NCBI RefSeq assembly: GCF_022539505.1
Contig: NC_061512.1
Coordinates: forward strand, 154,611,962-154,675,961
Direction: 5' to 3'
From: Lolium rigidum
Lineage: Eukaryota; Streptophyta; Magnoliopsida; Poales; Poaceae
DNA length: 64,000 nt
The notes beneath the pieces were generated by a model that saw only the letters and a list, made by a program, of their open reading frames with translations, was not told where the DNA came from and made no database searches. Positions 21,514 to 33,383 of the stretch are shown here, piece by piece. The first letter of the stretch is position 1. Each line of letters begins with the position of its first letter. The translations under genes were made by a program, and so were the position numbers.

Positions 21514-23631
21514 TCAAGTAACATCAAGAGACGAAGCATCAACATTATAATTTGTTCTAATAATAAAATCATAAGGTAACTTCATTCTCTTTCTAGGGAA
21601 GTGTTCCGTACCTTTCTTGAGAGGAAATTGATATTTAATATTACCTTCCTTCATATCAATAGTAGCACCAACGGTTCGAAGAAAAGGTCTTCCCAATATA
21701 ATGGGGCAAGATGCATTGCATTCAATATCCAAGACAACAAAATCAACGGGGACAAGGTTATTGTTAACCATAATATGAACATTATCAACTTTCCCCAAAG
21801 GTTTCTTTTTAGCATTATTGGCGAGATTAACATCCAGATAACAGTTTTTCAATGGTGGCAAGTCAAGCATATCATAGACTTTCTTAGGCATAACAGAAAT
21901 ACTTGCACCAAGATCACATAAAGCATTACAATCAAAATCTTTGACTCTCATTTTAATGATGGGCTCCCAACCATCCTCTAGCTTTCTAGGAATAGAAGTT
22001 TCAAGTTTTAGTTTCTCTTCTCTAGCTTTTATGAGAGCATTTGTAATATGTTTTGTGAAAGCCAAGTTTACAGCGCTAGCATTAGGACTTTTAGCAAGTT
22101 TTTGCAAGAACTTTATAACTTCAGAGATGTGGCAATCATCAAAATCTAAATCATTACAATCTAAAGCAATGGGATTATCATCCCCAAGGTTGGAAAAAAT
22201 TTCAGCGAGTTTTATCACAAGCGGTTTCAGCGGTTTTAGTCTGTTTCAGGTAATTTTGCGCGCTTTGCACTAGGAGTAGAAGCATTGCCAACACCAATTA
22301 TTTTACCATTAATAGTAGGAGGTGCAGCAACATGTGAATCATTAGCATTTCTAGTGGTGTTAATAGTCCAAACTTTAGCTACATTTTCCTTTTTAGCTAG
22401 TTTTTCATTTTCTTCTCTATCCCACCTAGCACGCAGTTCAGCCATTAATCTTATATTCTCATTAATTCTAACTTGGATGGCATTTGCTGTAGTAACAATT
22501 TTATTTTCAATATCCCTATTAGGCATAACTTTCGATTTCAAAAGATCAACATCGGAGGCAAGACTATCAACTCTAGAAACAAGAATATCAATTTTATTGA
22601 GCTTTTCCTCAACAGATTTGTTAAAAGCAGTTTGTGTACTAATAAATTCTTTAAGCATGGCTTCAAGTCCAGGGGTGTATTCCTATTATTGTTGTAAGAA
22701 TTCCCATAAGAATTAGCATAATCGTTACCATTATTATAAGGATATGGCCTATAGTTATTACTAGAATTGTTCCGATAAGCATTGTTGTTGAAATTATTAT
22801 TTTTAATGAAGTTTACATCAACATGTTCTTCTTGGGCAACCAATGAAGCTAATGGAACATTATTAGGATCAACATTAGTCCTATCATTAACAAGCATAGA
22901 CATAATAGCATCAATCTTATCACTCAAGGAAGGGGTTTCTTCAACAGAATTTACCTTCTTACCTTGTGGAGCTCTTTCCGTGTGCCATTCAGAGTAATTA
23001 ACCATCATATTATCAAGAAGATTTGTTGCTTCACCAAGAGTGATGGACATAAAGGTACCTCCAGCAGCTGAATCCAATAAATTCCGCGAAGAAAAATTTA
23101 GTCCTGCATAGAAGGTTTGGATGATCATCCAAGTAGTCAGTCCATGGGTTGGGCAATTTTTAACCAGAGATTTCATTCTTTCCCAAGCTCGAGCAACATG
23201 TTCATTATCCAATTGTTTAAAATTCATTATGCTACTCCTCAAAGATATAATTTCAGCAGGGGGATAATATCTACCAATAAAAGCATCCTTGCATTTAGTC
23301 CAGGAATCAATACTATTCTTAGGCGAGAGATAGCAACCAATCTTTAGCTCTTCCTCTTAATGAGAAAGGGAACAATTTTAATTTTATAATGTCACCATCT
23401 ACATCTTTATACTTTTGCATTTCACACAATTCAACAAAATTATTGAGATGGGCAGCAGCATCATCAGAACTAACACCAGAAAATTGCTCTCGCATAACAA
23501 GATTTAGTAAAGCAGGTTTAATTTCAAAGAATTCTGCTGTAGTAGGCTGGTGGAGCAATAGGTGTGCATAGGAAATCATTATTATTTGTGCTAGTGAAGT
23601 CACACAACTTAGTATTTTCAGGGTTGGCCAT
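21514..23631 (-). pseudogene. gag-aspartic protease gene of the Athila-like element, frameshifted
   Basis: Read from the ATG at 23631 (MANPENTKLCDF), the frame shifts within about 35 codons. It continues as gag (HLNNFVELCEMQK, LRGRAKDWLLSL; then ARAWERMKSLVK and the Asn-rich 22680-22800 stretch), shifts again near 22680 into a coiled-coil block (NKIDILVSRVDSLASDVDLL), and again near 22230. The final block, 22218-21514, is an aspartic protease-like domain with CDLGASISVMPKKVYD, the DLGA form common in plant gypsy elements, and ILGRPFLRTVGA. At least three frame changes make it non-functional as written. Gag would package RNA and the protease would mature it. Confidence 0.88.
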
Positions 23632-23861
23632 TTTAGCAGTAGTAAATAAAGCAAACTAGATAAAGTAAATGCAAGTAAACTAATTTTTTTTTTTGTGTTT
23701 TTGATATAGCAAACAAGACAGTAAATAAAGTAAAACTAGCAACTAATTTTTTTGTGTTTTAATATAAGTGCAGCAAACAAAGTAGTAAATAAAATAAAGC
23801 AAGACAAAAACAAAGTAAAGAGATTGGGAAGTGGAGACTCCCCTTGCAGCGTGTCTTGATC

Positions 23862-23879
23862 TCCCCGGCAACGGCGCCA
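23862..23879 (-). other. Primer-binding site, tRNA-Asp
   Basis: Read on the minus strand this is TGGCGCCGTTGCCGGGGA, 11 nt inside the right LTR. Its complement TCCCCGGCAACGGCGCCA matches the 3' end of plant tRNA-Asp with CCA, the primer typical of Athila-type elements. Confidence 0.85.
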
Positions 23880-23890
23880 GAAAAAGAGCT

Positions 23891-25488
23891 TGATGGCGTG
23901 TATTTCACACGTTCGTTGGGCAACCCCAAGAGGAAGGTATGATGCGCACAGCAGCAAGTTTTCCCTCAGAAAGAAACCAAGGTTTATCGAACCAGGAGGA
24001 GCCAAGAAGCACGTTGAAGGTTGATGGCGGCGGGATGTAGTGCGGCGCAACACCAGGGATTCCGGCGCCAACGTGGAACATGCACAACACAACCAAAGTA
24101 CTTTGCCCCAACGAAACGAGTGAGGTTGTCAATCTCACCGGCTTGCTCGTAACAAAGGATTAACCGTATTGTGTGGAAGATGATTGTTTGCAGAGAAAAC
24201 AGTAAAAACAAGTATTGCAGCAGATTTGTATTTCGAGTATTAAAGAATGGACCGGGGTCCACAGTTCACTAGAGGTGTCTCTCCCATAAGATAAAAGCAT
24301 GTTGGGTGAACAAATTACAGTCGGGCAATTGACAAATAGAGAGGGCATAACAATGCACATACATGGCATGATAAGTATAGTGAGATTTAATTGGGCATTA
24401 CGACAAAGTACATAGACCGCCATCCAACTGCATCTATGCCTAAAAAGTCCACCTTCAGGTTATCGTCCGAACCCCTTCCAGTATTAAGTTGCAAAGCAAC
24501 AGACAATTGCATTAAGTATGGTGCGTAATGTAATTAACAACTACATCCTCGGACATAGCGCCAATGTTTTATCCCTAGTGGCAACAGCACAACACAACCT
24601 TAGAACTTTCTGTCACTGTCCCATGTGTCAATGCAGGCATGAACCCACTATCGAGCATAAATACTCCCTCTTGGAGTTAAGAGCAAAAACTTGGCCAAAG
24701 CCTCTACTAGTAACGGAGAGCATGCAAGATCATAAACAACACATATGTAATAACTTGATAATTAACATAACATGGTATTCTCTATCCATCGGATCCCGAC
24801 AAACACAACATAGAGTATTACGGATAGATGATCTTGATCATGTTAGGCAGCTCACAAGATCCAACAATGAAGCACAATGAGGAGAAGACAACCATCTAGC
24901 TACTGCTATGGACCCATAGTCCAGGGGTGAACTACTCACTCATCACTCCGGAGGCGACCATGGCGGTGTAGAGTCCTCCGGGAGATGAATCCCCTCTCCG
25001 CAGGGTGCCGGAGGAGATCTCCAGAATCCCCGAGATGGGATCAGCGGCGGCGGCGTCTCAGTAAGGTTTTTCGTATCGTGGTTTTTCGCCTCAGGGGTTT
25101 CGCGACGGAGGCTTTAAGTAGGCGGAAGGGCGGAGTCGGGGGCTGACGAGGGGCCCACACCACAGGGCGGCGCGGCCCCCCCTTGGCCGCGCCGCCATGT
25201 GGTTTGGCCACCTCGTGGCCCCACTTCGTATGCTCTTCGGTCTTCTGGAAGGTTCGTGGCGAAATAGGCCCCCGGGTCTTCGTTTCGTCCAATTCCGAGA
25301 ATATTTCGTTACTAGGATTTCTGAAACCAAAAACAGCAGAAAACGAGCAAGCGGCACTTCGGCATCTTGTTAATAGGTTAGTTCCAGAAAATGCACGAAT
25401 ATGACATAAAGTGTGCATAAAACATGTAGGTATCATCAATAATATGGCATAGAACATAAGAAATTATCGATACGTCGGAGACGTATCA
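23891..25488 (-). repeat. LTR (5' by orientation) of the 17337-25488 element
   Basis: The copy of 17337-18932 differs by a modest number of substitutions and small indels. It is followed by the ATGAG duplication and the resumed CACTA gene. Confidence 0.93.
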
Positions 25489-28400
25489 ATGAGTTGAAGG
25501 CTAGTTGTACGGCTGGCCCGTCGTCCCAGGGTTCGACGGAACCATGGGACACGCCTTTCAATAGGGCGACGAACAAATACAAGGACAGGGAGCTGGACAA
25601 GCCACCGACGTCGGGTGGCCGTGTGTCCGGCTTTGGCACAAGTATGAAGCTATCCGAGTACTACGGATCGGATGCCAAGACGAGAAAGCTGGAGAGGAGG
25701 TCGTCGGCTAAGGATAAATCCGAGGTTCGGGAGCTGAAGAAGAAGGTGGAGTCACTAGAGAAGCTGGTGGCCGAAAAGCCTGTGGAGAACACGGAGATGA
25801 TGAACAAGTTATTGGACGAGAAGATCCGGCAGATCATCCCCCTGGGTTGATGGAGGGGTTAGCTGCTTGGAATGCGGGAGGTCAAGTGGGGCTGATACAT
25901 GTGCCCAGCATCAGCGGCAGCAACTCAAGCTTCCACGTGTCGCCGATGTTGCCGCTCCACCCGATGCCGCAGCTTCAACCACCGCCGCAGCTCCAACTGG
26001 TCGCATCGACGCCCCCAACCGCCGCCCTTGTATCGACAGTAGCCGAGATCGACGCCATCCAGAAGGTAAACTCATTAGTTACTCCTTGGCGTCATCTTCT
26101 TTAACTATATATGCCTTTTGTGACTGCCATCTCACGATGCCCAACATGGCGCCCCGACTCGGGATGAACAAGTGCATACTTCTGCAAACGGTGGAGCCCG
26201 GCGGCAAGTTGGTGGAAGTTGCTAGCGGCATCGTCATGGCTTCCCGCGTTATGCACGGCAATGCATTGGAGGAAAACGTGGTGAAGGTCAAGTTGGTAAT
26301 GGTAGTGCCGGAGTACCGCTACGCCATCCCCCCTTTCAACCTCCGGGCATAGACGAGGGCGACGTTTTGTCCCTTGGGGATTGCACCTCATGGCTTATGA
26401 AATGGCCGAAGAACCAGATTCGTCTGGGGGGGTCTTCCGAGTGCTAAGAAAAGCACCGGCGCCACCTCCCCTATCATCCGGCCCAAGATCGCCAGCGCCG
26501 ACGATACCCTTAAGGAAACAGCGGTCGCCGCCCCCACTACCCTGAAGGAACCGGCGGTCGCCGCCGCCACCCGGAAGGAACCGACGATCGCCGCCACCAC
26601 CACACGCCACAAACAGTTGTTGGGAGCGCTACCGGAATGATCGTCGACCAGACGCAAGGTACGCCAAGCGGCGGCATCGCAACCGCCACCACCTAAGGTC
26701 CAGGACATGGCGCCACTTGATGGCAACGATGTAGATGATGATGATGACATCGATGCCTACATCAACACTGGCGCCTGCAGCCAAGATATGTACATGCCTC
26801 CTATGGATGAACAAGCCTTCCGCACTCACGGCGATCAACTTGGTCGTCCCACTACAGTCACGAAGCAGCACCTGGTCTTCACGGGTTTTTCTCAAGACAC
26901 TCCTCCGGAGGCTGGCAATCCAGCTCAAGTCAAGCCTGCTACCGTTTTCAGCCCTAACACGCTGCGTAAGACGATCATCGGGGAGCCACCCAAATCAACG
27001 CCAGCAACCTCAGAAGCACCACCAGCACCGACCCCAGCAGCACCCGAAGCACCACCATCAGCACCACCAGCACCCCCAGTAGGTCAGGTGAAGAAGGCAA
27101 GGAAGAGAGGAGCCAAGAAGGGCGCATCTTCGAGCCAGCCTGCTCCTAAGAGGATCCGGGCCGACGACATGGTACCACCTACACCGGATGGCTTGCCCCG
27201 GTGTCATGAAGCTGGTAAACCGATACTGCCTCCGGACATGGAACACCTCGCAAGTGGACCAATGCTCCCTTTGCAGCACACTATTAATTATCTAGAGAGC
27301 GTCCTTCTTAAAGAAAAGGATCCAAATTACCCGGTGTTATCGGTCAAGGTGCCGTCCGACCAGAACTTCGTCTATGAAGACCCCGTGGATATCTTCTTCA
27401 TAGCGTTCGAGGACATCTTCAATCTATTTCACTCGAAACGGCTCGACTATAACTTGGTCCGCCTATACGCGATCAATCTTCAGATGAAGATCAAGAGAGA
27501 GAGAGACCCCGCCACATCGCGGTAGCGGATCCCTACTACATGCGCGATAGCCAGCTCCAGGACGGCTCAAGGACACGGACCAAGGCGGTGCGGTACCTCC
27601 AGAACTTCATGCTCATGTACAAAGAGAGCAACACCATTCTTCTGCCTGTCTTTCCCGAGTAAGTACACATCCGCTCACGGCCGTCGTAACTTATGCTTCT
27701 TATATATTTCTTCCATTGCCGATCATTTCCAACATTCCATTTCAATTGCATGTGTTGAGCAGGGACAAATACTGCACACTCATCATCCTAGATCCGAAGT
27801 GGTCACTAGCCCAGTATTTCGACTCGTCGAGTACGACGACGAAGAAAGACTACAAGAGAATAAGGGGTGTTCTCGATGAGGCTATCCTTGGCTACTCCAA
27901 AAATGGAGGCACCTTCGACAAGAATGGGCAATATATCAGGCCGGACACTAAAAAGCTCGGGTTCAAGCAGGTGATCGACTTCCCTTGTATCAAGCATCCA
28001 GTCGGCAGCATTAAGGAGGCCTTCTATGTCCTCCATCACCTTAAAGGGTTTGTCGAGGATGCAGAGATGATGTCTCTGCCACCTAGTAAGCGAGACCCCA
28101 TTAAAATGTCGAGGCAAATCAATGATGATGATCTTAGAGAAGACTTCCATCGCATCCAAGTAAAGATCTCGGAAATTATCTTACAAGATGTATCCAACGC
28201 ATCGGGGCTCTTACACCAACTCAGATGGTTCATGGTTGTCTAAGAGGGATATCGAAGAATGCCTACATAGGCAGGGTGATGGAAGGACGTGGACGACGAA
28301 GGATTTGTACAAGCCGTTCCCGGAGCCACTCAAGAAGACGTCTCGTTGACCGAGGCCGGTGTGCCTAGCATTACTTTGAATCGATGGACAATTTGTACCG

Positions 28401-29917
28401 TGTTGTAAACTAAACTTGCTTAATTTGCTCGAAACGGTGGTCGTCGTTGTTGGACTTCAATTACTATTGTAGTCGTTATCGTTGAACCATATTACTTATG
28501 TGATACCGATGCTATATGTCTTTTAGGTTTACTAGCAAAAGTGCCCGTGCGTTGCGACGGAAAAAAATGCGTTGCAATGGGTGGCGATTACCTGCCACAT
28601 GGAGCTGATAACATGTTTGAGTGTTGCGACCATGACAATGATCTCATAGTCGCCTCTGTCTCCCTCTAATTGAAGAAGTGGACCTAGGGCTTACATAAGC
28701 GTTTGTCGTCGCGCAATGTCTACTCCGACAGTCCGGTCTTCCCGAGCGTTTGTTAAACACAATGTATTTGCTGACAATCGGTCATCGTATGTAGGAACTT
28801 GATTAAGACCCTTGTTGCAGCAATCTGTAAGAAACATTCGACAAAGATGACAACAACATCTGTGGACTTATTGTCGAGGCCATTGGGTACCCCTTAGAGG
28901 TGGTATATTAGATATAGATTAATATAATTATATTATTTGGTATATATTTTTATTTCTTTGCAACAAAAATCAAGTAGCTTTTCTAAAATTTGCACAGTAC
29001 GAAAAGTGACATAAATTAATAACTAAAAATAAAAAACAAATTAAACATGAGCTAGAGTTGCTAAAAAAACAATTTTGCAAACACACAAAACAACCTTCAA
29101 TTTGCTCAACCATTTTTCTTTCTTCCAAACAGCATCTAGCAGCAGTCCTTTCGCTGGCCCGCGCAGCTGCACCGCACCACAGCGACCCAGGCAAGGAAGC
29201 TAATCCATTGATATGAGTATAGCATCACGTAAAGCCAACCAGGAGCTAGTGAGGTCTGACCGGTCAAAATCCCCAAATCAATCCCCAACCAAGACGAAGC
29301 GCAACAACGTTAGTTGGCAGATCAGTCGACCCAACAGTGATGCGCTCACTGTGACACAGGACCTTGGCGTCTGGCCGTCTTCCATGACGCTCAACCATGG
29401 TGTCCATGGGCAGAGCTCGAGCACGGCGTCCACGAGCAGAGCTCGACGGCTCGAACACGTCTCTGGCAGTCTGGCTTCCATCCGCTCGGCCGCCTCCATC
29501 ACGGTTTGGTCGTCCCAACAGTAAGCTAGAAACCCCGCTCGTCCCTGGGCCGCATCGTCCCGTCCGTGTGACTCAGAGCAAAGCGCCGCCCGCTGTCCCT
29601 AGCCTCCCGCGGCGAGTTTACATTATCGATTTGCTGGGAATTTTTTGAGGGCTTTCTGGGAGTAGCACTCAGAGGGGTGGGCTCATCCGGCGGACGCAGG
29701 CAGCGGTGGCCTGGCCGGCGGCAGGCCGCTTCCTTACGATTGAAGAAAACTACTACTCCGTACTTCAATCCGCTTTATTTTTGTGGACGTGTGCAGAAAA
29801 CCAGGCCAATCGTGCTAAAATTTTGTCATGAATATTATGAGATCAAATTTTATTTGGAGCGTACCTTCACTCAACTAACAACAATACGTAGTTGATCTTC
29901 AGTTTCACTCACCCAGG

Positions 29918-30077
29918 TTCCATGTGCAAGTACATAGGAGTAGTTTATCTTCACATCCGTCTTAGCTCGTTGAAATAGACAACATGGTGATTGCTTGTTC
30001 CATGTGCAAGTACATAGGAGTAGTTTATCTTCACATCCGTCTTAGCTCGTTGAAATAGACAGCATGGTGATTGCTTT
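29918..30077. repeat. Two tandem 80-bp units
   Basis: The unit GTTCCATGTGCAAGTACATA... occurs at 29918 and 29998 with almost no differences (AACATGG versus AGCATGG). It is a recent local duplication inside the Helitron. Confidence 0.9.
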
Positions 30078-30385
30078 ATGCACAACAGGCTGCAGAAGCC
30101 TTTTGACTATATTAAGTACCGCCCCAAGCTAGAGCTAGCACAGAAGGGAATAGTGGAGCTGCAAGACGCAACAGAACAACAACGCTGACGAACTGATTAA
30201 AAACTGACACCTATACACCAAATCCCTTGATTCATCTTCTTTGGTTTGAATAAGAAGATGCAGGGACCTCACCGAGTCACCGGAGTATTTCGGCGGCGAT
30301 TTGGGAGCTTCGTCCGGCAGCCGCACGGGATACCAATCCGGCAGCGAGGTGGAACCAGACGCCGACTGTGGCGCGTAGTCTCTCA

Positions 30386-31410
30386 GAGCATGTCTAGCAG
30401 GTCCCTTATATTTCTGCCCCGTATCTGGCTGCTTTTTCGCCCCGTATCGAAAAACTGCTCCATTTCGAGCCATGCCGTCTAGCAGACCCCGTATTTCGCC
30501 CCGTATTTTCAAAAATGAAAACCCCGGGAAGTTCATCTTCATTGATCATACTAGGGATCATACATACATTTTGATCATACTACGGATCATACTACATCTA
30601 CTAAGCATCAACCTACCTCTAGTCGTCCAGGATGACGTAGGGGATGAAGGCGATGGCCGCCGCCTCCTCCTCTGCCTCCGCCGCCGCTTTCTCGGCGGCA
30701 TCCGCCTCGGACAAGGCGACCGCACGGCGGTAGGCCGCCTCCTCTTCCTCCTCTTCCGCCGCCGCCGCTTCCTCCTCGCCGCCTCCGCTTCCTCCGCCGC
30801 TGCCGCTGCTGCCGATGGTCGCCCTCCATTCCGCCAACGCCGCGCGGTCGCGCTGCCACTGCGCGCGCCATTTCTCGAACGCCTCGCCGCTCATCGGCTT
30901 GAGCGGCGGGTCCTGCTTGTACCACCGCCCACCCGCGGCGAACTCGCGGAGCGGTTCCGGCACGTACAGCGCGCCGGCGTACTTGCAGGCCGCGCGACGG
31001 CTCCCGGCGGCGGAAAGCTTGCACTTCGGCCGCCACGCTTCCTCTACGGTGTCCGGCGAGCGGGATCGCTTCGATCCGCTCGCCGGCGAGGCCCTACTGC
31101 GGCGGCGGGAGTCCATCCTAGCGGCGGCGGTGGAATGCGTGGCGGGGCGCGGCTAATTTCTCGCCGGAGCAGGAGGAGGAGGCGGCGGCGCGCGGCGGAG
31201 CTAGGGTTGCGAGTGAGGGGTTAACCCCTCACTCGCACCTGCGCCCACTATATGTACGGGGCGACGGGGCCGATTTCCTGGGCCCCGTATTCCGCCGAAA
31301 CGGGGTGGCCCGAATACGGGGCCTGCTAGACGGCCCAAACCGCGCCTGCCCCGTATGTCGCCGGAATTTTACGGGGTGGGCGGGTTATACGGGGCCTGTT
31401 AGACCTGCTC
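30386..31410 (-). mobile_element. Harbinger-like DNA transposon, 1.03 kb, with one ORF
   Basis: Ends GAGCATGTCTAGCAGGTCCC and, reverse-complemented, GAGCAGGTCTAACAGGCCCC match at 17 of 20 positions. They are flanked by the 3-bp duplication TCA (30383-30385 and 31411-31413), which suits the PIF/Harbinger TNA target. A second pair of inner inverted copies (GCCGTCTAGCAGACCCCGTA at 30474; its partner at about 31316-31336) and repeated CCCCGTAT words lie near both ends. No transposase is present. The superfamily call rests on TSD length and terminal layout, so it is provisional. Confidence 0.65.
30619..31116 (-). CDS. ORF of unknown function inside the Harbinger-like element (165 residues)
   Basis: The start context is good (CTAGGATGGA) and the frame is uninterrupted to the TAG at 30619-30621. 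The N-terminus is basic and Arg/Ser-rich (MDSRRRSRASPASGSKRSRS). The middle has Trp/Arg-rich segments (GRWYKQDPPLKP, EKWRAQWQRDRAALAEWR). Then comes a Gly/Ser linker, a Glu/Ala run (about residues 112-125) and an Ala/Glu-rich, probably helical tail. No domain is recognised. It is wholly contained between the transposon ends, so it travels with the element. High GC makes long open frames easier by chance, but the ordered composition argues for coding. Confidence 0.5.
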   Translation of the reverse strand: MDSRRRSRASPASGSKRSRSPDTVEEAWRPKCKLSAAGSRRAACKYAGALYVPEPLREFAAGGRWYKQDPPLKPMSGEAFEKWRAQWQRDRAALAEWRATIGSSGSGGGSGGGEEEAAAAEEEEEEAAYRRAVALSEADAAEKAAAEAEEEAAAIAFIPYVILDD

Positions 31411-32666
31411 TCAGAGCCTGTTAATCAGCACGCCCCCTTATGGAGTTATGGGCAAACACCGACTTGTTGGGGAGGACAATCATCGCAGATCGCGGTTTGG
31501 CTGACGTTACCATATTTCAGTGATCCATGTATTGGGATCCTGTGCCGGGTGTGTAAGGTTGCATCTTTTTCCGACTGAAAGGAACTGCTTCCGAGACGAC
31601 TATCTCCAGCTGCACCTCTCGCCTACTTGCTTCTTTTGGTACCAGCTTGTTGTCCGCTTCAGTAGCCCTCCGACGACCAGATTAATTAAAAGCTACTACA
31701 ATCGCAAAAGCTTGCAACCCATATCGATCTCCTCGATGATGGAGGCTGGTGGCGCCGGCCGGCCGCCGGTGCACATGAACCGGCGTCCATGAGCGTGAAA
31801 AGCTTACACGGGGCGACGCTCTACCTCGATGTGCATCTTCTAGAGGTTGCATGTTATCCTCGGTTTGGCATCCATTATCCTCGGACACGATGGTACAGGG
31901 AGCAGCGTCTGGTGTCAGGCAGGCAAAAGGGAAGGTCAGAAGGATCCCCTTGGGAGGCTTGGCCGAGCGGAAGAAATTGGGCTGTAGTTTCCGGCGCGAT
32001 CGATCAAGCTTCTGCTGATTCAGAAATTTACTCGATCGAATCGCCGCGCATCTGCAGTGCCGTCTAGGGTTTTGGTGCTGAGAGCTAGGAGATTCAGAGA
32101 GGTTACGATGCCGTGGAATTTATATATTGCTAGCGAGCCGATTTTGCGTGAGATAGTTATCGTTCGTATAATACGTGTCAGGTACGGATACAATGCAGAC
32201 TTGATCGAATCCTGACATAACACGGCCAGGATGGGTTTGTTTCTTTATGGGCCGGTGCACTGCAACAATTGGGCAGCTCCAATTCTTTGTTGGTCGCTAC
32301 ACCCTAAATCAATCGGTCGCCGGACGACTTCCTCGCGACGTAAGCTTGTTGCCGGGAACGACTTGTACACAGATCGGCAGAGTAGCGCAAAGCTGGATCT
32401 GCCGTGCGAAAAGGATCACGATGCGGGTACGAAGGCGGACAGATCCATAGGTATAGATTTTAATTTACGGGTGGCAGTGGTGGGTAATTTGTATCAACTT
32501 TTAGGACAGTTTAAATTGGACGGACGACCGAGGGAGAAACCTTTTTGCTTTTATTATTAGGTATAGATTATTATTTCCTTGCTTTAATTCTTGTGAATAT
32601 GTATGCATGTGAACCCTCTAACTCTTTCCATTGCGTTATATACTAATATGCCTTGTGTCCATAGAG

Positions 32667-32903
32667 ATGACGTACTACGTCGTGTTCGAGGGGCGGGTTC
32701 CAGGAGTGTACGAGGAGTGGGAGGAGTGCAAGAAACAGGTGCACAAGTTCAGCGGCAACTGCTACAAAGGGTACCCGACTAGACACGAGGCGGTTGCCAA
32801 GTGGAGGAAGCACCAAGCGAACAAGAGCAAGATGAAGACCTTCCTTGTGCTCTCGCTCTTGCTCACCACCGTCGTGGCGGTACTCTATTTCATCCTAGTG
32901 TAG
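32667..32903 (+). CDS. Small CACTA-borne protein: RNase H1-N/viroplasmin-like domain plus membrane segment
   Basis: The 78-residue product begins MTYYVVFEGRVPGVYEEW and continues CKKQVHKFSGNCYKGY...EAVAKWRKH, the pattern of the Cauli_VI / RNase H1 N-terminal domain that binds RNA:DNA hybrids or double-stranded RNA. Residues about 56-78 form a hydrophobic helix (TFLVLSLLLTTVVAVLYFIL), suggesting a tail-anchored membrane protein. An acceptor-like TGTCCATAG ends two bases before the ATG, so an upstream leader exon or fusion to the preceding CACTA gene is possible. There is no catalytic RNase H domain. The ORF lies within the CACTA core, just before the right subterminal repeats, and has no internal damage. 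Confidence 0.7.
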   Translation: MTYYVVFEGRVPGVYEEWEECKKQVHKFSGNCYKGYPTRHEAVAKWRKHQANKSKMKTFLVLSLLLTTVVAVLYFILV

Positions 32904-33157
32904 GCGGCGGCCGGTGTCACTTCATTTGTATCTAGAGATGACGAACTTAATTAATTTGCATAGATTATGAGTTGTATGGAGCTATATGTATAACTCGATC
33001 GGGCTCTAAGTAATGTGATGATGATGTGATGATTATATATGTCCATATTATATATGTCTATATTATATCAGTATATAACCCGTATACGGTGTATAAAACC
33101 AGTATAAAACATGTATAATACACCAGGGAGCACAAAATCGAGTATACCTGTAGATTG

Positions 33158-33365
33158 TTCTGTGGCGCACCAAAACATAATTCTGTGGCGCACCTATTTC
33201 TGTGGCGCGGCTATATAATATGCGCCACAGAACTACTTATTTCTGTGGCGCATCAGTCGCAGTGCGCCACAGAAACCTTAATTCTGTGGCGCATGGTCTG
33301 GTGCGCCACAGAAACCTTATTTTTGTGGTGACGTTTCTGTGGCGCACCTCCCATGCGCTACAGAA
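33158..33365. repeat. Right subterminal repeat array
   Basis: The same TTCTGTGGCGCAC / GTGCGCCACAGAA modules as at 884-1207 recur near the right end, about four pairs with some decay (for example GTGGTGACG and GCGCTACAGAA). Confidence 0.85.
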
Positions 33366-33383
33366 TCTCATTTCCGTGGGCCA

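Larger units (their letters stand above)
17337..25488 (-). mobile_element. Non-autonomous Athila-like Ty3/gypsy retrotransposon, 8.15 kb (gag-protease only)
   Basis: LTRs of 1,596 and 1,598 bp are flanked by the duplication ATGAG (17332-17336 and 25489-25493). On the minus strand the order is 5' LTR (right), tRNA-Asp primer site (23862-23879), gag-protease (23631-21514), about 2.6 kb of non-coding sequence with polypurine-like repeats, and 3' LTR (left). The primer site and gag-aspartic protease order fit the Athila lineage. No reverse transcriptase, RNase H or integrase is present. It interrupts a small exon of the second CACTA gene. The same LTR family reappears at 63037. Confidence 0.94.
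16193..28349 (+). pseudogene. Second CACTA gene: Transposase_24-like plus Ulp1-like protease region, disrupted
   Basis: From MSGSTSRPRSQ (16193) the protein has an acidic repeat region (EGEGRGA), a basic stretch, then a Transposase_24 (Ptta/En/Spm)-like domain with GSGGYRGKQPTWDKENAEM. A 1-bp insertion near 17148 shifts the frame, which continues to a donor at 17246|GTAAGG. A small exon from about 17328 is cut by an 8.15-kb retrotransposon and resumes at 25494 with a Lys/Glu-rich coiled coil (EVRELKKKVESLEKLV). Later parts are a Pro-rich segment, a DUF8039-like stretch (26160-26350), an Ala/Pro-rich linker and, from about 27240, a Ulp1/C48-protease-like region (LIILDPKWS, YVLHHLKG) ending at 28349. 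Several frame changes mean it is not functional. Confidence 0.85.
28532..32567 (-). mobile_element. Non-autonomous Helitron, 4.04 kb, minus orientation
   Basis: On the minus strand the right end reads A|TCTATACCTAATAATAAAAG, fitting the grass Helitron 5' pattern. The left end reads CCGTCGCAACGCACGGG (small hairpin), about 10 nt, then CTAG|T, the Helitron 3' terminus inserted between host A (28531) and T (32568). No target duplication is present, as expected. No Rep/helicase is seen. The interior includes an 80-bp tandem duplication (29918-30077), a Harbinger-like insertion (30386-31410) and mixed GC-rich, promoter-like stretches (30100-30385 and 31430-32100) that may be captured gene pieces, none recognised. 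It sits in CACTA sequence between the second gene and the small ORF at 32667. Confidence 0.8.
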
